Positions 1 to 5,585 of a stretch of DNA of 5,586 nt are shown piece after piece. The translations under genes and the position numbers were made by a program. Source of the DNA: Nitrospirota bacterium (GTDB lineage: Bacteria; Nitrospirota; Nitrospiria; Nitrospirales; Nitrospiraceae); assembly GCA_005877535.1 (NCBI GenBank), contig VBOM01000063.1, forward strand, positions 1 to 5,586, given 5' to 3'. How positions within the stretch are numbered: position 1 is the stretch's first letter; every line of letters begins with the position of its first letter. The notes beneath the pieces are model-generated. The model worked only from the letters and a program-made list of their open reading frames with translations. It searched no databases and was not told the origin of the DNA.

Positions 1-416
1 TCCCATACCAGCCGGTTGGCCGATCCGGCAGACTGCGTCTCGCTGAAGGTCGAATAGTCATCGATCATCTTCTGGATCTGCGCCTTGAGTTCGGCGTTTT
101 GAAATTGAATCGTGACCTGAGCCGGTCCCGTCCTCGTCACAGACTCGACGGGAATTTTCTTATCAACCAACCCATCTTGAACGGACACGACCGATCGATC
201 GACGGCAATCTCGACCGCGCGATCTTCGTCCACTTCCATGACGAGATGAATCCCGCCTTGGAGATCCAGGCCCAGGGTAATGCCTTTGTTCGGCATCACC
301 CTCTTCAGCCAACCAGGCAACGCCTGATAAAACGGCTGATAGGACGGGACAAAGAAAATCACCGACATCACCACCACCAACACCAACAACGTTAACCGCC
401 CACCCACTTTTCTCAT
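1..416 (-). CDS. secD: Protein translocase subunit SecD, N-terminal part (runs off the window)
   Basis: SecD is an inner-membrane partner of SecYEG; with SecF it uses the proton gradient to help pull exported proteins out of the channel on the periplasmic side. Only the first 138 codons are visible; the rest lies beyond position 1. My translation begins MRKVGGRLTLLVLVVVMSVI, giving a first transmembrane helix at about residues 8-24. The family signature GLDLQGGIHLVMEVD follows at residues 49-63, then the start of the first periplasmic domain (for example KKIPVESVTRTGPAQVTIQF, residues 86-105). The ATG at 414-416 lies 29 bases after the yajC stop. A purine-rich AAAAGGGG sits at 428-435, a somewhat long 11 bases before the start. 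Placement directly behind yajC is the usual arrangement, and secF would be expected next. The identification is very secure; only the exact start is slightly open. Confidence 0.96.
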   Translation of the reverse strand, partial: MRKVGGRLTLLVLVVVMSVIFFVPSYQPFYQALPGWLKRVMPNKGITLGLDLQGGIHLVMEVDEDRAVEIAVDRSVVSVQDGLVDKKIPVESVTRTGPAQVTIQFQNAELKAQIQKMIDDYSTFSETQSAGSANRLVW

Positions 417-445
417 GTCGTCTGTAACCCCTTTTCACTCGTAAC

Positions 446-781
446 CTACGAGTCCTTGTCCTCGTCATCGCCGCCTCGTAATCGAGCGATCTGGTCCCGT
501 TGCATCCGAATCTTCGTCGTATCGGCGATCTGCAGCGTCACAGTCTCCTTCCCGAGATTCGTCACGGTGCCCCAAATACCCGACGCCGTGACTACCTTGT
601 CGCCCTTCTTCAGGGCATCCAGCAACGCCTTCTGCTGTTTCGTGCGTTTTTGTTGCGGCAAAATGACCAAGAAATAGAAGATAACGAAGATCAGCACGAA
701 CGGAATGAGCGACAGGAACGTACTGGAACTCGAACCCCCTCCACCAATCCCTTGGGCCCATGCGACCGATTGCATTACCAT
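446..781 (-). CDS. yajC: Preprotein translocase accessory subunit YajC
   Basis: YajC is a small single-span inner-membrane protein that associates with SecD-SecF and the Sec translocase; its exact contribution is modest and not fully defined. The 111-residue product is a normal family length. It has a short N-terminus, a Gly/Ser stretch (GIGGGGSSSS, residues 11-20), and one strongly hydrophobic helix at about residues 22-42 ending in the typical ILPQQKR. The conserved cytoplasmic domain follows, with KKGDKVVTASGIWGTV near residues 58-73, and then an acidic tail (GGDDEDKDS). The ATG at 781 is preferred over the one at 775 because the GAGGAGGAG ribosome binding site (787-795) is spaced well for 781. 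The gene lies between tgt and secD, as in many bacteria, but a repeat-like element fills the upstream gap. Identification is secure. Confidence 0.96.
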   Translation of the reverse strand: MVMQSVAWAQGIGGGGSSSSTFLSLIPFVLIFVIFYFLVILPQQKRTKQQKALLDALKKGDKVVTASGIWGTVTNLGKETVTLQIADTTKIRMQRDQIARLRGGDDEDKDS

Positions 782-786
782 ACAAA

Positions 787-795
787 CTCCTCCTC
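787..795 (-). promoter_or_regulatory. Strong ribosome binding site of yajC
   Basis: The minus strand reads GAGGAGGAG here. Its AGGAGG core ends 7 bases before the ATG at 781, an ideal Shine-Dalgarno spacing, which fixes 781 rather than 775 as the start. The site lies only about 8 bases beyond the left end of the neighbouring repeat, so translation of yajC appears independent of tgt even if the two share a transcript. Confidence 0.85.
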
Positions 796-883
796 GTCAG
801 CGTTAGCAGGCTGCGGAAAAACCCTTTCAGCACAACAAGCCTTCAATGGCCATGAACATCATGGGGGGAAAACCAAAACACTC

Positions 884-902
884 CATCAGGATGCTCAAAA
901 AG
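884..902 (+). repeat. Internal copy of the repeat's end motif
   Basis: The sequence CATCAGGATGCTCAAAAAG matches the right end motif (minus strand of 1085-1103, TAGCAGGATGCTGAAAAAG) at 16 of 19 positions and has the same orientation as the left end at 804-821. The larger element therefore contains an additional, slightly degenerate end. It could bound an inner element of about 220 bases (884-1103) or be a remnant of an older insertion. It lacks the leading TA of the outer ends. Confidence 0.5.
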
Positions 903-987
903 CCCAGACTTCTCACCCGCCCAACCCTGGCGCGCCGAGACGCGCCTTGTCCCAAGCAAGGCCGCAGCGAACTTTCACTTTTTATAA

Positions 988-1079
988 GGGGTGGCTGGGA
1001 TGATCCCAACTGCGCGCGTCCAACGAGGGCTTGCTCAAGCCGCGCGTTGCGCGAGCACGGGGATCGTCCCAGCTACCCC
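988..1079. other. Large imperfect palindrome (stem-loop) between tgt and yajC
   Basis: The arms are GGGGTGGCTGGGATGATCCC (988-1007) and GGGATCGTCCCAGCTACCCC (1060-1079), complementary at 18 of 20 positions. The two discrepancies (993/1074 and 1001/1066) are G-U wobbles in plus-strand RNA but C-A/A-C mismatches in minus-strand (operon-sense) RNA. The enclosed 52 bases hold further imperfect inverted GC-rich sequence centred on GCTTGCTCAAGC (1029-1040). On the plus strand a run of five T (1086-1090) follows the stem by six bases, resembling a loose intrinsic terminator for antisense transcription. On the operon strand the stem is followed by TTATAAAAAG, not a clean U tract, so I do not call it a tgt terminator. 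It may stall or process the tgt-yajC transcript, or simply be the body of the repeat. Confidence 0.7.
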
Positions 1080-1100
1080 ACCTCCTTTTTCAGCATCCTG

Positions 1101-2270
1101 CTAGTCCCATTCGACATGCCGATGCCGATCGACGTCAGCCATGTCTGCAGCTAAGACGTCCGATGCAGTCCGGTCGGAGGATCGGTAGAACTCCTCCCGG
1201 AACGAGCGTAACCTTCCCTGTGCGATCGCTGACCGCACCTGGCCCACCAGATCGGCAAAATACCAGAGATTGTGAATCGTATTCAGTCTCGAAGACAGCA
1301 TCTCTTTCACCTGAAAGAGGTGATGCAGATAGGCCCGCGAGTAGCGCGCGCAGACCGGACAACCACAGGCCGGATCGATCGGCTGTTCATCCCGGACATA
1401 CCGCGCTTGTTTGATCACCACTCGCCCGATACTTGTAAAGAGCGAACCGGTCCGCCCATGGCGCGAGGGCACGACGCAATCGAAGAGGTCGATCCCTCGC
1501 ACCGCACCTTCGATCAAATCCTCCGGCATGCCCACACCCATCAAATACCGCGGCTTCGAAGCCGGCAGCTCCGGCACGGTCACATCCAACATGGCATACA
1601 TTTCTGCCTTCGACTCTCCCACCGAAAGCCCGCCGACCGCGTAACCCTCGAAGCCAATCCCGATGAGGTCTCGCGCCGAGGTCACGCGGAGGTCTGCATC
1701 CAAGCCGCCTTGCACGATCCCAAAAAGGGCTTGATCCGTGCGACGCCGACTGGCTTGACAGCGTTGCGCCCAGAGGGTGGTCCGTCGCACGGCATCGCGC
1801 ATGACCTCTCTCTCAGCCGGCAAGGCCAGGCAGTGATCGAACGCCATCATGATATCGGCCCCCAACGCTTCTTCGATCTCGATGGCGGTCTCCGGCGTGA
1901 TGAAATGAGTTGACCCATCGAGATGCGACTGAAAGCTCACTCCCTCGTCCGTCACCTTGCACAATTTGGCGAGGCTGAAAATCTGAAATCCGCCACTGTC
2001 CGTCAAGATGGCTCCGGGCCACCCGGTGAACCGGTGCAATCCACCCATCTCAGCCACGACCTTATGCCCAGGCCGCAAATACAGGTGGTAGGCGTTGTTC
2101 AGGATGAGACGAAAGCCGAGCTGCTCCAAGTCGGCTGGATCAATCCCCTTTACCGGCCCCAACGTGCCAACAGGGATGAAGGCCGGCGTATCGATCTCGC
2201 CATGGGCGGTGCTGAGTTTCCCCAACCGCGCGCTCGTCTCACGATCCACCCGCTGAACTGAAAAGTTCAC
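1101..2270 (-). CDS. tgt: Queuine tRNA-ribosyltransferase (tRNA-guanine transglycosylase)
   Basis: Tgt exchanges guanine 34 in the wobble position of tRNAs with GUN anticodons for the queuosine precursor preQ1, in the cytoplasm. The 389-residue protein shows the whole family pattern. The catalytic Asp91 lies in TDSGGFQIFS (90-99), substrate-pocket residues in FDHC (144-147), VQGG (186-189) and GGLSVGE (213-219), and the nucleophile Asp264 in DLFDCVVPSRHGRTG. The zinc site is Cys302, Cys304, Cys307 and His333. FDHC replaces the more usual FDEC, a small deviation. The start is a GTG at 2268-2270; the N-terminus aligns naturally with the family, and AGAGGG (2274-2279) lies just upstream with a short 3-base spacer. 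The gene starts 15 bases after argS ends, so the two are probably co-transcribed. About 27 residues follow the conserved FREEFY, a longer tail than I would expect, and the TAG stop falls inside the repeat end. Confidence 0.97.
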   Translation of the reverse strand: MNFSVQRVDRETSARLGKLSTAHGEIDTPAFIPVGTLGPVKGIDPADLEQLGFRLILNNAYHLYLRPGHKVVAEMGGLHRFTGWPGAILTDSGGFQIFSLAKLCKVTDEGVSFQSHLDGSTHFITPETAIEIEEALGADIMMAFDHCLALPAEREVMRDAVRRTTLWAQRCQASRRRTDQALFGIVQGGLDADLRVTSARDLIGIGFEGYAVGGLSVGESKAEMYAMLDVTVPELPASKPRYLMGVGMPEDLIEGAVRGIDLFDCVVPSRHGRTGSLFTSIGRVVIKQARYVRDEQPIDPACGCPVCARYSRAYLHHLFQVKEMLSSRLNTIHNLWYFADLVGQVRSAIAQGRLRSFREEFYRSSDRTASDVLAADMADVDRHRHVEWD

Positions 2271-2285
2271 AGTCCCTCTTGTTGG

Positions 2286-4040
2286 CTACATCTGCTCTGG
2301 CGCGGAAACTCCGAGCACGCCGAGTCCATTCTTCAAGACTTGTTGGATTCCTTGCATCAACGCCAATCTCGCCGCAGTCCGTTCGGGGACCAGCCTCTCC
2401 TTCTGCATCCCCTCATCTGAGCCCAATCCTTCCGGCGCGACTGCCAATAGATCTCGATCCGCAGCAGGTGGCAGAATCCTGTGCTTGTTATAAAACGTAT
2501 GCAGCAGCCCGGCCAATTGCTGGAGGTAATAGGTCATCCGGTGAGGCTCGTAGGCCATCGCACTGCCCAGGAGGACCGAGGGATAGGCGGAGAGCTTGCG
2601 AATCAGCCCCAATTCATCCGGGTCCGTCAGCACCGTCAAATCCGTTTCGCTCGGAAGGGGACAATCGATGCCTCGCGTGGCCGCGACGCGCCAGAGGCTG
2701 GCGATCCTGGCATGGGCATACTGCACATAGTACACGGGATTATCGGATGACCGCTGCTTGGCCAGTTCCAAATCAAAATCCAGATGCGAGTCGGAATCGC
2801 GCATCAAAAAAAAGAACTTGGCCGCGTCGGCCCCGACTTCATCGATGACTTCCCGCATCGTGATGAACTCGCCGGCCCGCTTCGACATTTCAACTTTTCT
2901 CCCGCCGCGCAACAAATTCACCATCTGGACCAGTACGACCTGGAGGCGATCTTTCGGATACCCATAGGCCTGTACCACCGCTTGCATGCGAGGAATGTAG
3001 CCATGGTGATCCGCGCCCCAGACATCGATGAGCAGGTCATATCCGCGCCGCAGCTTATCCCGGTGGTAGGCGATATCGGAAGCCAGGTACGTGTACTCGC
3101 CATCCTGTTTCCGCACGACACGATCCTTTTCGTCCCCGAATGCCGAAGATCGGAACCAGCAGGCACCTTCCTGCTCAAACAGGAAATGTTGCGAACTCAA
3201 TTCATCCAAGTCTCGTTGGAGGGCCCCTGAACTCAAGAGAGAGGCCTCGCTGAACCACGACTCGAACTCGATCCCGAAGGATTTCAGATCTTCGCGAATC
3301 AGGCTCAGCAGTTCCTGATAGGCGAACGTTCGACAGCGCTCCTCAACCTCTGCTGCCGCACGTCCGGTCAGCTCGGACCCGAACTGTTGCTTCATTCGCT
3401 TGGCCACGGCAGTGATGTAGGCCCCGTGATACCCCTCTGACGGAAACTCTACTGGCCGGTTCAATAACTCCTCATACCGGGCATACACAGAGGCCCCCAA
3501 CAATTTCATCTGCCGGCCGACGTCGTTGATATAGTACTCACTCACGACGTCATACCCGACCGCCTTGAGCATATTCGCGACAGCCTGCCCGACTGCTGCG
3601 CCACGCCCATGCCCCACATGCAACGGACCGGTTGGATTTGCACTTACATATTCCACCAAGACGCGACGTCGCTGCCCCATCTCGGCTCGCCCGTAGGCTG
3701 ATCCTTGCATCTCGATTTCTCTGAGCACCTCGTGCCAGACCGCGGGTTTGACCGTGAGGTTGAGAAACCCAGGCCTGACAATCTCGACTCGCTCGAAGAG
3801 CTGCTCGCGCTGAGCAAGATTGTCGATGATAATTTGGGCAATGTCGTGGGGCGCTCGTTGCTCGGACGCCGCGAGAGACATGGCGACCGTTGAGGCTAAG
3901 TCTCCCCATTCAGGCCGTTTAGGAGGATCTAAACTCAGTTGCGGCCAGGATTCTGTCTTCAGTTGGCCCTTCTTTTTGGCCCCATTGAGCGCTCCGATAA
4001 GCGCGTTGATGACCTTTTCCTGGACGACCCCGCTGGACAA
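2286..4040 (-). CDS. argS: Arginine--tRNA ligase (class I)
   Basis: ArgRS attaches arginine to tRNA-Arg using ATP in the cytoplasm; it is essential and unusual among synthetases in needing the tRNA for amino-acid activation. The 584-residue length is normal. Domains in order are the ArgRS-specific N-terminal (Add-1) domain (about 1-110); the Rossmann catalytic core with ANPTGPLHVGHGRG (134-147, HIGH-type motif HVGH at 141-144), YYINDVGRQ (169-177) and WGADHHGYIPRM (341-352); the KMSKS-equivalent EMSKRAGEF (384-392); and QYAHARI (440-446) leading into the DALR anticodon-binding domain, which ends in the typical GLGVLGVSAPEQM. The start is a TTG at 4038-4040, with TTAGGAG 8 bases upstream and no nearby ATG or GTG alternative in frame. 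The gene follows the broken glycosyltransferase by 51 bases and precedes tgt by 15. Nothing appears missing. Confidence 0.98.
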   Translation of the reverse strand: MSSGVVQEKVINALIGALNGAKKKGQLKTESWPQLSLDPPKRPEWGDLASTVAMSLAASEQRAPHDIAQIIIDNLAQREQLFERVEIVRPGFLNLTVKPAVWHEVLREIEMQGSAYGRAEMGQRRRVLVEYVSANPTGPLHVGHGRGAAVGQAVANMLKAVGYDVVSEYYINDVGRQMKLLGASVYARYEELLNRPVEFPSEGYHGAYITAVAKRMKQQFGSELTGRAAAEVEERCRTFAYQELLSLIREDLKSFGIEFESWFSEASLLSSGALQRDLDELSSQHFLFEQEGACWFRSSAFGDEKDRVVRKQDGEYTYLASDIAYHRDKLRRGYDLLIDVWGADHHGYIPRMQAVVQAYGYPKDRLQVVLVQMVNLLRGGRKVEMSKRAGEFITMREVIDEVGADAAKFFFLMRDSDSHLDFDLELAKQRSSDNPVYYVQYAHARIASLWRVAATRGIDCPLPSETDLTVLTDPDELGLIRKLSAYPSVLLGSAMAYEPHRMTYYLQQLAGLLHTFYNKHRILPPAADRDLLAVAPEGLGSDEGMQKERLVPERTAARLALMQGIQQVLKNGLGVLGVSAPEQM

Positions 4041-4048
4041 GAAAATAA

Positions 4049-4055
4049 CTCCTAA
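4049..4055 (-). promoter_or_regulatory. Ribosome binding site deciding the argS TTG start
   Basis: The minus strand reads TTAGGAG, with AGGAG ending 8 bases before the TTG at 4040. This spacing, together with the absence of a nearby in-frame ATG or GTG, supports TTG as the true initiator. Confidence 0.78.
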
Positions 4056-4091
4056 GTCCTTACCAATGAAAGGAAAAATGAACTGGTCACT

Positions 4092-4391
4092 TTAGCATAC
4101 GGGATAGTCAGTGACAAGGCAGCCGGATGGGATTCCTTGCCGGACCGCTGCCTCCTTGAGGTTTGCAAGACAGAGTGCCACAAGATGGTCCTGCGGCATT
4201 TCGAGACAAGGTTTTTCCTCACATCGGCTGACGTCGCCCCATGATTGGCAGAGGCAGGTTGCGCCCTGCATCACGGTGATATGGCTGCCACGAGGAGCCC
4301 AGCGAGCGGGATCTGTCGGTCCAAATAGAGCAACCGTACGCACTCCCATCAGCCCCGCCATATGTGTGACTCCCGAGTCCTTTCCACACAC
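4092..4391 (-). CDS. C-terminal fragment of GT9 glycosyltransferase
   Basis: The frame encodes the end of the donor-nucleotide-binding domain of a family 9 glycosyltransferase, with KDSGVTHMA (4-12), ALFGPTDPARWAPRG (21-35) and a C.C...C....C pattern near residues 46-62. The frame is open from a GTG at 4389-4391 (an ATG follows at 4359-4361), but there is no convincing ribosome binding site before either. It overlaps the N-terminal fragment by 43 bases in a different frame. It is best read as the remnant 3' part of the same gene rather than an independent gene. Confidence 0.55.
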   Translation of the reverse strand: MCGKDSGVTHMAGLMGVRTVALFGPTDPARWAPRGSHITVMQGATCLCQSWGDVSRCEEKPCLEMPQDHLVALCLANLKEAAVRQGIPSGCLVTDYPVC

Positions 4392-4951
4392 TTAAGGGCA
4401 CTCCCACTCCCAGGATGGATGACGGCAAGAGACTGTCCGATTGAGGGGCCTGCCGCATCAAGACAGGTTCGTCCGAGATGGAGGAGATTTTCTGTCACAG
4501 TCAACAGGACATCTCCTTCATCGTCAGACGGGGCCTCATTGATCGTTTCAAGAAACCGGTCACATTGATGTGTCGCCCGAATCACAGTCGAGAACGGAGA
4601 CCTCACGATAACCTCTCGGACACCGACCGCCTTGAGGCTCTCGCTTAGCTTGCCATCAAGATCCTGGGTCCAGGCAATGGCAAGATCACAGTTCTCCAGC
4701 CATGCCTGTACCTGACCCGTGGCCGAGTGATCACCGGCGAACAAGTCAGCACAGATTTGCCCCTGCACAGAGGTCCAAGCATCAATGACGCGGCACGCGA
4801 GAAGCAGCCTCGCAATCTGGTCCCCTGCACAGAGTACCAGCCGATGGTTGGGGAAGCGGCTACGCAACCGAACCATGGCAGGGACCGCCAAGAGCACATC
4901 GCCAAGGCCGCCTGGATGGATCATTATGATCTTCCTTTTCACGGTGGGCAT
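4349..4951 (-). CDS. N-terminal fragment of GT9 glycosyltransferase
   Basis: This 200-residue reading frame encodes the acceptor-side Rossmann domain of a family 9 glycosyltransferase: the glycine-rich IIMIHPGGLGDVLLAVPAMV (8-27), then HPGSGS at 179-184. After about Lys187-Cys188 the sequence (VERTRESHIWRG, then TGA) no longer resembles the family and is the out-of-frame read-through of the downstream fragment. The ATG at 4949-4951 overlaps the TAA of mobA by one base (TAATG), with AGGA about 8 bases upstream, so translation is probably coupled to mobA. If made, the protein is a half-enzyme without the complete donor-binding domain. Confidence 0.7.
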   Translation of the reverse strand: MPTVKRKIIMIHPGGLGDVLLAVPAMVRLRSRFPNHRLVLCAGDQIARLLLACRVIDAWTSVQGQICADLFAGDHSATGQVQAWLENCDLAIAWTQDLDGKLSESLKAVGVREVIVRSPFSTVIRATHQCDRFLETINEAPSDDEGDVLLTVTENLLHLGRTCLDAAGPSIGQSLAVIHPGSGSALKCVERTRESHIWRG

Positions 4952-5571
4952 TATGGTTGTCCTGAGGGAGGTACCCGAGCCAGCAGGGACCGCGCCGCCT
5001 CAAGATCCTCCGGTGTGTTCACGTTTTGAAAGGAGCGCCCGGAGGGATCGATGGTGAGCAGATCCGCCTCGGTGACATATTGCACCCTGAGTGACGTGTG
5101 CGACACCAGCCCTTGAATCTTGAGCTGTCGAGTCCGAATCATCTGTTCCAAGGCCGGCAGACAGCGTTTGCCATACAACGCATGCATCGGATGTAACAGG
5201 GACCCGAGTTTTGCCATCACAATATCTGCGGTGGCTCTTCGGCTGGTAAACTGAGCAATGACGGCCTGATCCAGAAACGGCATGTCACATCCGACCAGGA
5301 ATATGCAAGACGTTGTTGCCCGCGTGAGCCCGGTATACAACCCTCCGAGACTGCCGCAATCAGGCACCAGGTCTCGCACTACTCTGGCATCGACAACAAG
5401 CGGAGGGCTGTCCTGCGCAATGACAACCAGTACCTCTTGAAAGATTGAATGAAGCACACCCAGTCCCCGTTCAAGAAGGGTCTGCTCCCCCACGACGAGA
5501 TACCGTTTGTCTTCGCCCATTCTCCGACTTTTACCTCCGGCTAGAAGCACGCCGGTCACCTCGATCTCCAT
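4951..5571 (-). CDS. mobA: Molybdenum cofactor guanylyltransferase
   Basis: MobA transfers GMP from GTP to the molybdenum-pterin cofactor, giving the (bis-)MGD form used by DMSO-reductase-family enzymes such as nitrate reductases and nitrite oxidoreductases. The 206-residue length fits the family. Visible motifs are the GTP-binding VLLAGGKSRRMGEDK (8-22), GSLGGLYTGL (73-82), the metal-binding CDMPFL with Asp96 (95-100), HPMHALY (127-133) and the C-terminal NVNTPEDL (183-190). The ATG at 5569-5571 has GAGGG (5579-5583) 7 bases upstream. Both ends form TAATG junctions, upstream with an unseen frame and downstream with the glycosyltransferase, pointing to tight translational coupling in an operon. 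Related NTP transferases such as CTP- or mannose-1-phosphate-using enzymes are less likely given the NVNTPEDL tail. If the host is a Nitrospira, the cofactor would serve nitrite oxidoreductase (inference). Confidence 0.93.
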   Translation of the reverse strand: MEIEVTGVLLAGGKSRRMGEDKRYLVVGEQTLLERGLGVLHSIFQEVLVVIAQDSPPLVVDARVVRDLVPDCGSLGGLYTGLTRATTSCIFLVGCDMPFLDQAVIAQFTSRRATADIVMAKLGSLLHPMHALYGKRCLPALEQMIRTRQLKIQGLVSHTSLRVQYVTEADLLTIDPSGRSFQNVNTPEDLEAARSLLARVPPSGQP

Positions 5572-5585
5572 TATGATGCCCTCAC
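5571..5585 (-). CDS. Possible last codons of an upstream gene ending at mobA
   Basis: On the minus strand the final bases read GTG AGG GCA TCA TAA, and the TAA shares one base with the mobA ATG (TAATG), the same junction as at mobA's other end. This would be the tail ...VRAS of an upstream gene in the same operon. With four sense codons visible, nothing can be said about its identity, and a chance TAA is possible. Confidence 0.3.
   Translation of the reverse strand: MRAS

Larger units (their letters stand above)
804..1103. repeat. MITE/REP-like intergenic repeat element with inverted ends
   Basis: This 300-base stretch has no credible coding region and almost exactly fills the gap between tgt and yajC. 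Its ends are inverted near-copies. The left end (804-821) reads TAGCAGGCTGCGGAAAAA. The right end (1086-1103), read on the minus strand, is TAGCAGGATGCTGAAAAA, matching at 16 of 18 positions. Both ends begin with TA, which would fit a TA target duplication flanking GCAGG...CCTGC as in IS630/Tc1-mariner-derived MITEs, but TA could equally be part of the terminal repeat. The inside is rich in inverted repeats: 988-1007 with 1060-1079, 929-934 with 941-946, and 944-949 with 957-962. A third end-like motif lies at 884-902. No transposase is encoded, so movement would need an enzyme supplied elsewhere. The ends and palindromes are seen directly; mobility and multicopy status are inference. Confidence 0.68.
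4092..4951 (-). pseudogene. Disrupted glycosyltransferase family 9 (heptosyltransferase-like) gene
   Basis: Two adjacent reading frames together form one GT9 protein of the ADP-heptose:LPS heptosyltransferase type, which adds heptose or a related sugar to lipopolysaccharide core at the inner face of the inner membrane. The N-terminal part (4349-4951) carries HPGGLGDVLLAVPAM and reaches HPGSGSALKC, the start of the C-terminal nucleotide-sugar domain. The C-terminal part resumes in another frame as CGKDSGVTHMAGLMGVRTVA, then LFGPTDPARWAPRG and a Cys-rich tail. In intact family members roughly 80 residues separate HPGSG from the (G)NDSG motif; here only about ten remain. The pattern fits an internal deletion of some 70 codons that also shifted the frame, at about 4380-4393. 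The product would lack much of the C-terminal Rossmann fold and is very probably inactive. A sequencing or assembly error is possible, but a simple indel would not explain the missing residues. Confidence 0.8.

Noticed and set aside
99..395. A His/Gln-rich plus-strand frame opposite secD ending in a histidine run
   Set aside because: The histidine run is the antisense read of the valine/leucine codons of the SecD membrane helix.
929..962. Two overlapping short hairpins (929-946 and 944-962) considered as a mutually exclusive attenuator switch
   Set aside because: Stems are only 6 bp, there is no leader peptide or U tract in register, and they lie inside a palindrome-rich repeat where such matches are expected.
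1080..1090. A near-perfect Shine-Dalgarno-like AAAAAGGAGGT on the minus strand just after the tgt stop
   Set aside because: No start codon follows at a usable distance and no frame of note opens there; it is most simply part of the repeat's end region.
846..1414. Plus-strand open frames across 846-1154 and 1031-1414
   Set aside because: They run from the repeat into the tgt antisense strand, have low-complexity Arg/Pro/Ser-rich translations with no recognisable domain, and lack ribosome binding sites.
1272..1913. A 213-codon plus-strand frame antisense to tgt
   Set aside because: The opposite strand encodes an unmistakable, complete Tgt; the frame is a shadow typical of moderately GC-rich coding DNA.
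4041..4091. A possible argS promoter or T-box-like leader in the gap before argS
   Set aside because: The gap is only 51 bases, with no recognisable -35/-10 pair and no room for a structured leader; only the ribosome binding site is supportable.
4349..4395. Programmed frameshifting to make a full-length glycosyltransferase
   Set aside because: No slippery heptamer is evident at the junction, and even perfect frameshifting would not restore the roughly 70 missing residues.
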